Source: Gammaproteobacteria bacterium
Lineage (GTDB): Bacteria; Pseudomonadota; Gammaproteobacteria; Chromatiales; Chromatiaceae
Length of the DNA stretch: 8,051 nucleotides
Assembly (NCBI GenBank): GCA_015231665.1
Contig: JADGBD010000060.1
Span: 1-8,051, forward strand
Direction: 5' to 3'
Positions 1 to 6,358 of this stretch are shown here, piece by piece. The first letter of the stretch is position 1. The number at the start of each line of letters is the position of its first letter. The translations under genes were made by a program, and so were the position numbers. The notes under the pieces are model-generated. The model made no database searches. It had not been told where the DNA came from and worked only from the letters and a program-made list of their open reading frames with translations.

Positions 1-1215
1 CAGCAGCACATCTTGCTGCACAGCCTCGGCGAAGAACATCTCCTTCGACAGAAAGCCATTGAACAGGGGCACCCCGGCCATGGCCGCCGCAGCCACCATC
101 GCCAGGGTGGCGGTGTAGGGCATGTAATGCCAGAGGCCGTTGATGCGGCGCATGTCGCGGGTGCCGCATTCGTGATCGATGATCCCCGCGGCCATGAACA
201 GCCCGGCCTTGAAGGTGGCGTGGTTGATGATGTGGAACACCCCGGCCACCGCCGCCAGTGGTGTGCCTATGCCGAACAGGGCGGTGATCAGCCCCAGATG
301 GCTGATGGTGGAGTAGGCCAGCAGACCCTTGAGATCGTGCTTGAACAGGGCGATGACCGCGCCTACCAGCAGAGTGGCGATGCCGACTCCGCCCACCAGG
401 TAGCCCCAGGCCTCGGTGCCGGAGAGGGCCGGAAACAGGCGGGCAAGGAGAAAAACACCGGCCTTGACCATGGTCGCGGAGTGCAGGTACGAAGATACCG
501 GGGTAGGCGCCGCCATCGCATGGGGCAGCCAGAAATGAAAAGGAAACTGCGCCGATTTGGTGAAGGCACCCAGCAGAATCAGCACCAGGGTCGGCAGATA
601 GAGCTCATGGTTGCGGATGAGCTCGCCGCTGGCCAGCACCACCGAGAGATCATAGCTACCGACAATCTCGCCGAGCAGAATGAAGCCGGCCAGCAGGGCC
701 AGACCGCCTGCTCCGGTGACGGTCAGTGCCATGCGGGCACCGCGGCGGGCATCCTGGCGGTAGCGCCAGTAGCTGATCAGCAGGAAGGATGACAGGCTGG
801 TCAGTTCCCAGAAGATCAACAGCAGAATCAGGTTTTCCGCCAGCACCACCCCAAGCATGGAGCCCATGAACAGGAGCAGATAGGCATAGAGGCGGCTGAG
901 ACTGTCCTTGCTGGAGAGGTAATAGAGGGCGTAGAGGATGACCAGCAGGCCAATGCCGAGAATCAGGATGACGAACAGCAGTCCCAGGCCATCCAGGCGA
1001 AAGGCCAGGTCCAGACCCAGGGCGGGAATCCAGGGGATGCGCTGGACGCTGGTGATGCCCTCGAAGGGCAAGCCCAGCAGAGGGGAAAGCCAGGCCAGGG
1101 AGAGCAGCACCACAGCGCCAGTGAGCAAGGCCAGCCGGGTGCGACCAAAACGCCCTGCCCAGGCCACCAGTAGGGCTCCGGCAAAGGGGGTAAGGACGGC
1201 GAGCAGCAGGTTCAT
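1..1215 (-). CDS. mrpA: Na+/H+ antiporter subunit A (MrpA/MnhA/PhaA), N-terminal part, cut by window edge
   Basis: This is the first 405 residues of the large subunit of the Mrp-type multisubunit cation/proton antiporter, an inner-membrane complex that exports Na+ or K+ in exchange for protons. The protein continues past position 1; full MrpA is usually about 750-950 residues. The visible part is almost entirely hydrophobic helices of the complex I NuoL/proton-conducting family. Key charged residues sit where the family has them: Glu137 in FWELTS, Lys220 in FTKSAQFPFHFWLPHAM, His245 and Lys251 in SSYLHSATMVKAG, Lys296 in HDLKG, and Lys336 in NHATFKAGLF. The match to MrpA over NuoL comes from the WLPHAMAAPTPVSSYLHSATMVKAGVF-type segment (residues 229-255), recognised from memory. 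ATG at 1215 is the only in-frame start before an upstream TGA, but its Shine-Dalgarno is poor. The gene lies 151 bp downstream of the fecR-like gene, beyond a strong hairpin, so it probably has its own promoter; a TATAAC hexamer (1287-1292) has no good -35. The remaining mrp subunits should follow outside the window. Confidence 0.9.
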   Translation of the reverse strand, partial: MNLLLAVLTPFAGALLVAWAGRFGRTRLALLTGAVVLLSLAWLSPLLGLPFEGITSVQRIPWIPALGLDLAFRLDGLGLLFVILILGIGLLVILYALYYLSSKDSLSRLYAYLLLFMGSMLGVVLAENLILLLIFWELTSLSSFLLISYWRYRQDARRGARMALTVTGAGGLALLAGFILLGEIVGSYDLSVVLASGELIRNHELYLPTLVLILLGAFTKSAQFPFHFWLPHAMAAPTPVSSYLHSATMVKAGVFLLARLFPALSGTEAWGYLVGGVGIATLLVGAVIALFKHDLKGLLAYSTISHLGLITALFGIGTPLAAVAGVFHIINHATFKAGLFMAAGIIDHECGTRDMRRINGLWHYMPYTATLAMVAAAAMAGVPLFNGFLSKEMFFAEAVQQDVLL

Positions 1216-1331
1216 CTGGTCAGAAATGGATTCGGGTTTCGGGTTGAGGTATGCAGCTCAGATTGGCTGGAAAAAAGACGCTCAAGGTTATAACTCTGCT
1301 AAGAGGCGGTTGGTTGAAGAAAGTTCAATGG

Positions 1332-1361
1332 GCTGCAGGCCAGAGGTGGCTGGCCTGCAGC
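1332..1361 (-). terminator. Perfect 12-bp hairpin after the fecR-like gene (possible terminator)
   Basis: GCTGCAGGCCAG (1332-1343) and CTGGCCTGCAGC (1350-1361) are exact reverse complements around a 6-nt loop. The hairpin begins 5 bp past the TAG stop of the fecR-like gene (1367-1369). Read on the minus strand it is followed by CCATTGAACTTTCTTC, which is T-enriched but lacks a true U run. It could be a weak intrinsic terminator, an mRNA 3'-end stabiliser, or a bidirectional element. The hairpin is certain; the terminator role is inferred. Confidence 0.55.
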
Positions 1362-1366
1362 AAGGC

Positions 1367-1999
1367 CTATTGGAACATGGGGCAGGAGAGAATGGGTATC
1401 TCCATGGGTTCAGGCGCCGAGGGCGCCTGATTGGGCCTGAGGGTGGTGCCCAGGCCGGGGGTGTCGATGGTGACACTGCCCAGTTCGTTGGTTACGGTGA
1501 TGGCGGTGGGGCGATCCGAGCCATCGGCAGGGCGCAGGAGCATGACCTGCACGTCATTTTCCGTCATCACCCCGCCAAAGTGGGTGCCGCGCACACCGAT
1601 GGTGGCCAGCTTGCCCAGTTGCACTTTCATCGCATCCGGATTGCCCTTGGCGGCCAGGCCGCTGACGAAGCGAAAGGCCCCCTTGGTCACTTCCAGGCTG
1701 GCCTTGTTGTCCTTGGCGCCCTCGGTGTAGCTGAGTTCCTGCACTACCATGGAGGCGTTGTTGCCCAGTACGATCTTGGTGTCGTCATTCAGGTTGGCGA
1801 GGAACAGGCCGCGGGGGCCGGTTTGGACATGATCCTTGACGAAGAGTGCATCCTTGGTCTTGATCGGCAGCTTCTGGTTTTCCCGCGTGACCTCCACCTC
1901 GCCGCGAGACTTGGTCACAGTGCCCACCGCGCTGGCCAAGGCCAGGGGGCTGAACAGCAACATCATTAGGACAATGCCGAGGAATCTTTTGACGAACAT
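1367..1999 (-). CDS. Secreted FecR-domain protein
   Basis: A 210-residue protein with a clear Sec signal peptide: Lys4-Arg5, then a hydrophobic core (residues 6-20) and a likely cleavage after ALA22 or ASA24. The mature part matches the FecR domain (PF04773). It has an N-terminal beta-rich stretch (VGTVTKSRGEVEV, about 25-37), a segment resembling the family's 'TGPRGLFLANLNDDTKIVLGNN' region (60-81), and the hallmark ATIGVRGTHF at 132-141. There is no transmembrane helix beyond the signal, so it is predicted to be periplasmic or surface-exposed, unlike classical FecR, which spans the membrane and controls a FecI sigma factor. No fecI-like sigma gene or TonB receptor lies nearby. Secreted FecR-domain proteins of this kind are common and mostly uncharacterised. 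A single cysteine (Cys206) lies near the C-terminus. ATG at 1999 is supported by a strong GGAGGC Shine-Dalgarno six bases upstream. The role is unknown; the domain call is confident. Confidence 0.85.
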   Translation of the reverse strand: MFVKRFLGIVLMMLLFSPLALASAVGTVTKSRGEVEVTRENQKLPIKTKDALFVKDHVQTGPRGLFLANLNDDTKIVLGNNASMVVQELSYTEGAKDNKASLEVTKGAFRFVSGLAAKGNPDAMKVQLGKLATIGVRGTHFGGVMTENDVQVMLLRPADGSDRPTAITVTNELGSVTIDTPGLGTTLRPNQAPSAPEPMEIPILSCPMFQ

Positions 2000-2005
2000 G
2001 AATCT

Positions 2006-2011
2006 GCCTCC
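2006..2011 (-). promoter_or_regulatory. Strong Shine-Dalgarno of the fecR-like gene
   Basis: GGAGGC on the minus strand, six bases before the ATG at 1999. It fixes the start of the secreted FecR-domain protein. Its first G is the end of a 12-bp palindrome (2011-2022), so anything binding that palindrome would touch the ribosome-binding site. Confidence 0.8.
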
Positions 2012-2022
2012 TGAATATTCAG
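2011..2022. repeat. 12-bp perfect palindrome CTGAATATTCAG abutting the fecR-like RBS
   Basis: CTGAATATTCAG is a perfect 12-bp palindrome located just upstream of and overlapping by one base the GGAGGC ribosome-binding site of the fecR-like gene. A second palindrome, CCCGATCGGG, lies at 2034-2043, 11 bp further upstream. Either could be an operator half-set for a dimeric repressor. No known regulator consensus was recognised, and a palindrome of this size can arise by chance. Confidence 0.35.
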
Positions 2023-2071
2023 TCTGCCAGCGGCCCGATCGGGTCTGGTCTTTGCCCTTATATTACTCTAA

Positions 2072-2100
2072 GGGGCAGAAAAAACGACATTTTCTGCCCC
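2072..2100 (-). terminator. 11-bp perfect hairpin after the lipoamide-dehydrogenase-like gene
   Basis: GGGGCAGAAAA (2072-2082) and TTTTCTGCCCC (2090-2100) are exact reverse complements around a 7-nt loop. The structure starts 13 bp past the stop of the flavoprotein gene. On the minus strand the following bases are TTAGAGTAATAT, T/A-rich but not a clean U run. It is well placed as that gene's terminator. The AT-rich stretch just beyond (2057-2065, containing TAATAT and TATAAG hexamers) may carry the -10 of the fecR-like gene, although I find no good -35. Confidence 0.6.
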
Positions 2101-2113
2101 AGATTGGGAAAAA

Positions 2114-3526
2114 TCAGCCCAGTGGGATCAGCTCAGTGATGGGGCCGGGATTTTTTGTTTCTACCTTGGCGTAAAGGTCGTATAGCGCGGCCTGCAGTGC
2201 TTCTTCTATCACCGGGTGATAGAAAGGCATGCGCAGCAGATCCCCGACGCTGAGCTCTTGCTGAATGCACCAGGCCAGCAGGTGGGCGAGGTTTTCGCCC
2301 TTGACGCAGGCCATTTCGGCACCAAGCAGACGGCCGCTGTGCTTGTCGCCATAGACCCGCAGCAGGCCCTTGTTCTTGCCCATGATCATGGCGCGGCCGA
2401 CGGGGCCGAACTTGACCTCGCCAACGGCGGTATTCGCCTGATTCAGCTCGGCCCAGTTGGCGCCTACCTGACAGATGTTGGGGTTGCAGAAGGTGATGTG
2501 CAGCGGGGTCTTGCGGCGGAAGCCGATGATCTTCTCGGCGCTGGCATTGTGGCCGGCGATCCGCCCCTCGTCACCGGCCTCGTGCAGCAGGTTGCGTACG
2601 CCGTTGGCAGCCCCGGCGATGAATACCGGCAGGTCGCCGATCTGCATGCTGGTGGGGTTGAAGGCGGGGACACCATTGGAGCCCAGTTCCACCCCCAGTG
2701 CCTGCAGATTGAGCCGATCAAGATTGGGCCGACGGCCCAGGCTGGCGAAAATCTTGTCGACGACGACGCTGCGCTCGCCGGCGTTGACCCGCAGCTTGCC
2801 GTTGGCCTCCTCCACCACCTCGGCGGCATGGCCCAGCCAGAGGGGGAATTCCTTGCCGATGATCTCCACCGCAGCCTTGCTGATTTCAGGATCGCGAGCA
2901 CCGCCGATGCTCTTGAGCTGATCGATGCCGGTGACTTCCACACCCAGATGGCACAGGGCCTGGCCAATCTCCAGGCCGATGGCGCCCAGGCCGATCACGG
3001 CGATGGAGCGGGGCAGTTCCTCCTGCTCGAACAGATCGTCGGTGGTCAGCAGCCGATCAGCAAAGGCCTGCCAGGCCTTGGGGACCACGGGTGTTGAGCC
3101 GGTGGCGATGATTACCCGATCGGCGCGAATCTGGCTGCCATCCTCCAGTTCCAGCAGGGTAGGCTCGAGAAAGCGGGCGTACTGGGGGATGAAATGCTCA
3201 GCATCCATGTTGTTGGTGCTGTTGGACTCGACCCGCTCGACGAAGGTATCACGCAGGTCGCGCACATGGTCGAGGGCCTCGGCGCTGTCGATCACCACAT
3301 CACCGCTGTCAAAGCCGTAGCGTTCAAACACCCCGCGGCGCTGCAGATCCTCGCCGATCTGAATCAGCACCTTCGAGGGCATGCAGCCGACCCGGGCGCA
3401 GGTGGTGCCGGTATGGCCGCCGTTGATCAATACCCAGGATTTGCCCGAGGGCCGCACCTTGCTCAGGGCATAAAGACCGGCGCTGCCGGAGCCTAGAATG
3501 GCGACATCGACGTGGCGTGGTTGCAT
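2114..3526 (-). CDS. Stand-alone dihydrolipoyl dehydrogenase-like FAD/NAD disulfide oxidoreductase
   Basis: A 470-residue class I pyridine-nucleotide disulfide oxidoreductase, close in length to Lpd (about 470). These soluble homodimers oxidise a dithiol (dihydrolipoamide in Lpd) via FAD to NAD+. Visible motifs: N-terminal FAD Rossmann GSGSAG (12-17); redox-active CxxxxC as TTCARVGCMPSK (Cys43, Cys48); ATGS (141-144); NAD Rossmann GLGAIG (179-184) with Asp202 ending the next strand, which favours NAD; and C-terminal HPVIEE (His437, Glu442), the catalytic base pair donated by the partner subunit. Two oddities: the FAD-ribose Glu expected at the end of strand 2 is Asn35, and the usual Asp of the second FAD motif (FIAGD) is Ala306 (FIAGA). 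The start at 3526 is preferred over the ATG nine codons upstream because AAAGGAA lies 5 bp before it and the upstream residues fall outside the family's usual N-terminus. No pyruvate or 2-oxoacid dehydrogenase E1/E2 gene adjoins it, so the substrate is uncertain; mercuric reductase is less likely as there is no HMA domain or C-terminal CC. Confidence 0.87.
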   Translation of the reverse strand: MQPRHVDVAILGSGSAGLYALSKVRPSGKSWVLINGGHTGTTCARVGCMPSKVLIQIGEDLQRRGVFERYGFDSGDVVIDSAEALDHVRDLRDTFVERVESNSTNNMDAEHFIPQYARFLEPTLLELEDGSQIRADRVIIATGSTPVVPKAWQAFADRLLTTDDLFEQEELPRSIAVIGLGAIGLEIGQALCHLGVEVTGIDQLKSIGGARDPEISKAAVEIIGKEFPLWLGHAAEVVEEANGKLRVNAGERSVVVDKIFASLGRRPNLDRLNLQALGVELGSNGVPAFNPTSMQIGDLPVFIAGAANGVRNLLHEAGDEGRIAGHNASAEKIIGFRRKTPLHITFCNPNICQVGANWAELNQANTAVGEVKFGPVGRAMIMGKNKGLLRVYGDKHSGRLLGAEMACVKGENLAHLLAWCIQQELSVGDLLRMPFYHPVIEEALQAALYDLYAKVETKNPGPITELIPLG

Positions 3527-3531
3527 TTGGG

Positions 3532-3538
3532 TTCCTTT
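3532..3538 (-). promoter_or_regulatory. Shine-Dalgarno deciding the flavoprotein start
   Basis: AAAGGAA on the minus strand, five bases before the ATG at 3526. It lies inside the nine-codon upstream extension that would start at 3553, and is the main reason to call the shorter protein. Confidence 0.7.
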
Positions 3539-3566
3539 GATCTGAATGGGCATGGTCTGGGCGTCG

Positions 3567-3595
3567 ATGATAACCCCCTAGCGGGGACGAATAAA
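3567..3595 (-). promoter_or_regulatory. Weak candidate promoter of the flavoprotein gene
   Basis: On the minus strand TTTATT (3590-3595) and TATCAT (3567-3572) are separated by 17 bp, about 40 bp before the start codon. The -10 is good, the -35 matches only three of six consensus bases. A CCCC/GGGG mini-hairpin lies in the spacer (3575-3586). Offered as a candidate only. Confidence 0.25.
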
Positions 3596-3641
3596 CCCGC
3601 AGGAAGCTGAACCCATTGGGCTGTGTTACCTGCTGATCGTT

Positions 3642-3796
3642 AGGACGCAGAGTACGCGGAGAAGCGCAGAGCACGCAGAGGATTCAAGAATGACTCCCCA
3701 ACTTTCCAGCTCTGCGCTCTCTGCGCTTCTCGACTCTGGCATCCTGCTTCGTTCTACCTTCTGCGTCCATGCAGTCGTTTGCGAGCTCTGCGTCCT
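3642..3796. repeat. Compound inverted-repeat intergenic element made of CTCTGCG-type units
   Basis: This 155-bp element fills most of the gap between the cyclase and flavoprotein genes. Its ends are exact 11-bp inverted repeats: AGGACGCAGAG (3642-3652) and CTCTGCGTCCT (3786-3796). Inside is a long imperfect stem: GAGAAGCGCAGAG (3659-3671) pairs perfectly with CTCTGCGCTTCTC (3719-3731), and CGCAGAG (3674-3680) pairs with CTCTGCG (3710-3716) after a 2-bp mismatch, around a 29-nt loop. A further TCTGCGTCC copy sits at 3760-3768. All units on the left are G/A-rich (CGCAGAG) and all on the right are complementary. No reading frame in it looks coding. Degenerate CTCTGCGT-type repeats occur between genes in diverse bacteria to my recollection, but I cannot attach an established name. 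Possible roles are a MITE-like mobile repeat, a terminator for the cyclase gene, or an mRNA stabiliser. Confidence 0.75.
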
Positions 3797-3805
3797 TTTT
3801 GGTTG

Positions 3806-5182
3806 CTAACTCAGCCCTACCTGATTGCGGCCGCCTTCCTTGGCTCGGTAGAGGGCGCTGTCGGCGCGGGCGGTCATGGAGCTGGCGGAGTCGCCCTCGC
3901 TGAAACTGGCGACGCCGAAGCTGGCGGTCAAGCGCAGTCCGGCGGGAAAGATCAGCTGTTCCACCTGCAGGCGCAGGTTTTCCGCCAGATTGCGCGCCCC
4001 GGACAGATCGGTGTGGGGGCAGATGATGAGAAACTCCTCGCCACCCCAGCGGCCCACCAGGTCGATCTGACGGGTGTGCTTGAGCAGCAGTTGGGCGAAG
4101 GTCTGGAGTACCTGATCGCCCCGCTGATGGCCATGCACGTCATTGACTCGCTTGAAGAAGTCCACATCTACCAGAATGATGCTGAAAGGGGGCTGGCTGC
4201 GCCGGGCGCGCTGCAGCTCTTCCTCAAAGGCCTGATCCAGGCGGATGCGGTTATACAGCCCGGTAAGCTTGTCGGTGACCGACAGGCGCTCCAGTTCGTG
4301 GTTGAGGCGGCGCAGCTTGCGATTCCAAAAGGCCACCGCCAACACCGCTAGCAGGGTCAGGGCGAGAATACCGCCGAGCAGGCGGTAGTTGGTGGCCTCG
4401 ACCACCACCGAGACGTATTTGTTGGTGATCAATTCCCGGTCCGTATCGCTGATGCTGGCGACGCCCTTGTCGAGAATAGCCCGCAGCTGGGGTTCGGTTT
4501 TGATCACGCCGATGCGCAATTGGTTGGTCATATCCGGCAGCTGACCGGCTATCTTGAGGTTGAACAGGCCTTCCCGCTTGATCGTGTAGGCGGCGACGAT
4601 GAGCGAACGCACGGTCAAATCGGCCTTGCGCTCGGAGACCAGGTTGATCGCCTCGGCCTCGGTGGTGGTCAGCAGGGGAATCAGATTGGGGTAGTCGCTG
4701 CGCAGACGCTCGGCCACCATGGTGTTACGCGGCAGGGCCACGGTATGATTCACCAGCCCCTTGGGGTAGGCGATGTAGTCGTGCTCTTCGCGGGTGATGA
4801 TGACGTTGGGGTCGAAGAATATGGGTGCGGTGAAGCTCAGCCACTGCTCTCGTTCCGGGGTCTGGTTGAGAAAGCTGAGGAGCTGGCAGCGTCCCTCCTG
4901 CGATGCCTTGATGGACTCATCCCAGCTGGCCAGGGGCAGAACCTCAATGGAGATCTGCAGGCGCTGGGCCACCAGTTGCAGCAGATCGGCGGCGATTCCC
5001 TGGTGCTGGCCTTCGGCGTTGAGCCACTCGAAGGGCTCCCAATCGGGATCGACACAGGCCTGGATCGGCCCCAGCTGCTGCAGGTAACTGCGCTCCTCAG
5101 CGCTCAGCATTGGCTCAACCGGCCCGGCCCACAGCGGGGCTGCGGTCAGGCCAAGCAAGAGCAAGAGGGCGAGATGGCGCAT
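3806..5182 (-). CDS. Membrane diguanylate cyclase with periplasmic SBP_bac_3 sensor
   Basis: A 458-residue protein predicted to make cyclic di-GMP from two GTP in response to a periplasmic ligand. Order: signal peptide (1-19, MRHLALLLLLGLTAAPLWAG); a type 3 extracellular solute-binding (amino-acid/PBPb-like) domain, about 34-258, with family phrases such as CVDPDWEPFEW (43-53), EGRCQLL (96-102) and TPEREQWLSFTAPIF (108-122); one transmembrane helix (about 268-285); a short linker (RRLNHELERLSVTDKLTGLYNR, 291-312); and a GGDEF domain to the end. The active site is intact: GGEEF (380-384), metal-binding Asp339 in LVDVDFF, and GHQRGDQVL (351-359). The allosteric I-site RxxD is present (Arg371, Asp374), implying product inhibition. 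An open frame runs a further 91 codons upstream to 5455, but the signal peptide fixes the start at 5182; the Shine-Dalgarno there is weak. The bound ligand is unknown. It is transcribed divergently from the glycan cassette, which is compatible with, but does not show, c-di-GMP control of surface polysaccharide. Confidence 0.93.
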   Translation of the reverse strand: MRHLALLLLLGLTAAPLWAGPVEPMLSAEERSYLQQLGPIQACVDPDWEPFEWLNAEGQHQGIAADLLQLVAQRLQISIEVLPLASWDESIKASQEGRCQLLSFLNQTPEREQWLSFTAPIFFDPNVIITREEHDYIAYPKGLVNHTVALPRNTMVAERLRSDYPNLIPLLTTTEAEAINLVSERKADLTVRSLIVAAYTIKREGLFNLKIAGQLPDMTNQLRIGVIKTEPQLRAILDKGVASISDTDRELITNKYVSVVVEATNYRLLGGILALTLLAVLAVAFWNRKLRRLNHELERLSVTDKLTGLYNRIRLDQAFEEELQRARRSQPPFSIILVDVDFFKRVNDVHGHQRGDQVLQTFAQLLLKHTRQIDLVGRWGGEEFLIICPHTDLSGARNLAENLRLQVEQLIFPAGLRLTASFGVASFSEGDSASSMTARADSALYRAKEGGRNQVGLS

Positions 5183-5380
5183 GGCTGCGAGGTTCCGAAG
5201 ATGAGGCTGGCTGAATTCTACCCTGAATTGCTGCAACCCTGCTGGGCAACTGCACAATCCCGCAACGAGCTGAGATAGCTGTATTTGCGGCAGGCGCTGC
5301 ACCTCTATACTCCACCAGGCCGTGCTCCAGCAGGACTGGCAACTCAGGTATGATGCCGACATGCATAAAGGGTCGAGACA
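5183..5380. promoter_or_regulatory. Divergent intergenic region between the cyclase and the glycan cassette
   Basis: This 198-bp gap must hold the start signals of both divergent genes. Rightward candidates: TTTGCG (5284-5289), a 16-bp spacer, then TATACT (5306-5311); and a lone TATGAT (5349-5354) without a good -35. Leftward: TAGAAT (5215-5220 on the minus strand), 32 bp before the cyclase start, also without a clear -35. The promoters are inferred from position and -10-like hexamers only. Confidence 0.4.
5367..5372 (+). promoter_or_regulatory. Shine-Dalgarno supporting the GTG start at 5381
   Basis: AAAGGG eight bases before GTG at 5381. It supports a GTG start, and the protein then begins directly with the Rossmann strand MRILVTGATGFVG. 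A nearby ATG at 5361 opens only a seven-codon frame that ends in TGA overlapping this GTG. Confidence 0.65.
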
Positions 5381-6358
5381 GTGAGGATATTGGTCACAGG
5401 CGCCACCGGTTTCGTCGGTCAGGCGCTCTGCGCCCGGCTGGAGCAGCAGGGCCATGAGCTACGCCGCAGCACACGCCAGGCCCCCCCTCAGGCAACTGCC
5501 CCCGGTCTCATCGCCATCGGCGAGCTGGGGCCAGATACCGACTGGCGGCTGGCCTTGCAAGGCTGCGATCTGGTGATTCATCTGGCGGCTCGGGTGCATC
5601 TGATGCGGGATACCAGCCGGGATCCGCTGACCGCGTTTCGTCGGGCCAATCGCCAGGGCAGCCTGAATCTGGCGAAGCAGGCCGCAGCGGCTGGGGTTCG
5701 TCGCTTCATCTATCTGAGCACAATCAAGATTCACGGCGAACAGACGCGCTTCAAGGCCGCTGAAGCCCACCTGCCTGAGCCCTTTCGCGCCGATGATCCG
5801 GCCCATCCGGAGGATGCCTACGCCTGCTCCAAATGGGAGGCCGAGGAAGACCTCGCCGCCTGGGCCCGCCAAAGCGGCATGGAGTTGGTGATCATTCGGC
5901 CGCCGTTGGTCCATGGTCCCGGGGTCAAGGGCAATCTGGCGCGGATGATTCAGTGGCTGCAACGCGGCTGGCCTTTGCCCCTGGGTCGGGTGGATAATCG
6001 CCGCTCCCTGGTGGGTTTGGATAACCTCATCGATCTGCTGCTGCTCTGTTGCGAGCACCCGGCAGCGGCGGGGCGGCGCTTCCTCGTCGCGGACGCCGAG
6101 GATCTATCCACCCCGGAGCTGATTCGCCGCATGGGCTCTGCTCTGGGTCGCCCTGCGCGTCTGCTGCCGGTGCCCGAGCCGCTGCTCTACCTGCCCGCGC
6201 GCCTGGCCGGCAAGCAGGGGCAACTGAGTCGCTTGCTCGGCTCGCTGCAGCTGGATTGTCGCCAGACCCAGGAGATTCTGGGGTGGACGCCGCGCTTGAC
6301 TCTGGATGAAGGTATCCGCCGAATGCTTGAGCCCAAGGCGCCAGGAAAATTACGTTGA
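5381..6358 (+). CDS. WbpV-like NAD-dependent sugar-nucleotide epimerase/reductase
   Basis: A 325-residue cytoplasmic extended short-chain dehydrogenase (NAD-dependent epimerase/dehydratase family). It has the Rossmann motif GATGFVG (7-13), the strand HLAARVHLM (67-75), catalytic Ser113/Thr114 in YLSTIKIHGE, the YxxxK pair Tyr147 and Lys151 in YACSK, and the RPPLVHGPGVKGN loop (173-185). The LAARVH.MRD signature and the gene order epimerase, phosphoglycosyl transferase, WbpM-type dehydratase resemble Pseudomonas wbpV and its neighbours. WbpV-type enzymes are thought to reduce the 4-keto group of UDP-4-keto-6-deoxy-HexNAc (made by WbpM) to give UDP-QuiNAc or UDP-FucNAc; the exact product here is inferred, and a C4 epimerase role is the alternative. 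The GTG start is supported by AAAGGG. It is the first gene of a plus-strand cassette, 105 bp before the next gene. Confidence 0.85.
   Translation: MRILVTGATGFVGQALCARLEQQGHELRRSTRQAPPQATAPGLIAIGELGPDTDWRLALQGCDLVIHLAARVHLMRDTSRDPLTAFRRANRQGSLNLAKQAAAAGVRRFIYLSTIKIHGEQTRFKAAEAHLPEPFRADDPAHPEDAYACSKWEAEEDLAAWARQSGMELVIIRPPLVHGPGVKGNLARMIQWLQRGWPLPLGRVDNRRSLVGLDNLIDLLLLCCEHPAAAGRRFLVADAEDLSTPELIRRMGSALGRPARLLPVPEPLLYLPARLAGKQGQLSRLLGSLQLDCRQTQEILGWTPRLTLDEGIRRMLEPKAPGKLR

Noticed and set aside
13..792. Plus-strand 259-codon open frame
   Set aside because: It is antisense to mrpA, whose frame is a textbook membrane transporter. The plus-strand product is Gly/Gln/His-rich with no domain, as expected from the complement of GC-rich coding DNA.
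938..1969. Plus-strand 343-codon open frame
   Set aside because: It runs antisense across the mrpA start, the intergenic hairpin and the fecR-like gene, and its product is low-complexity with no recognisable fold.
2216..3097. Plus-strand 293-codon open frame
   Set aside because: Antisense shadow of the flavoprotein, which has all the expected motifs on the opposite strand.
3324..3674. Minus-strand 116-codon frame across the flavoprotein start
   Set aside because: It overlaps the flavoprotein N-terminus in another frame and translates the repeat-element edge; no family resemblance.
3642..3796. CRISPR array or insertion sequence
   Set aside because: The repeats are short, degenerate and inverted, with no regular spacers, and there is no transposase frame within or beside the element.
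4520..5278. Plus-strand 252-codon open frame
   Set aside because: Antisense shadow of the diguanylate cyclase sensor domain.
5361..5384. Seven-codon leader frame whose TGA overlaps the epimerase GTG
   Set aside because: The overlap looks like translational coupling, but the ATG has no Shine-Dalgarno and AAAGGG within the frame better serves the GTG start itself.
5183..5455. 91-codon N-terminal extension of the diguanylate cyclase
   Set aside because: It would place sequence ahead of a clear signal peptide and overlap the divergent epimerase gene by 75 bp; it is probably just an open frame through the promoter region.
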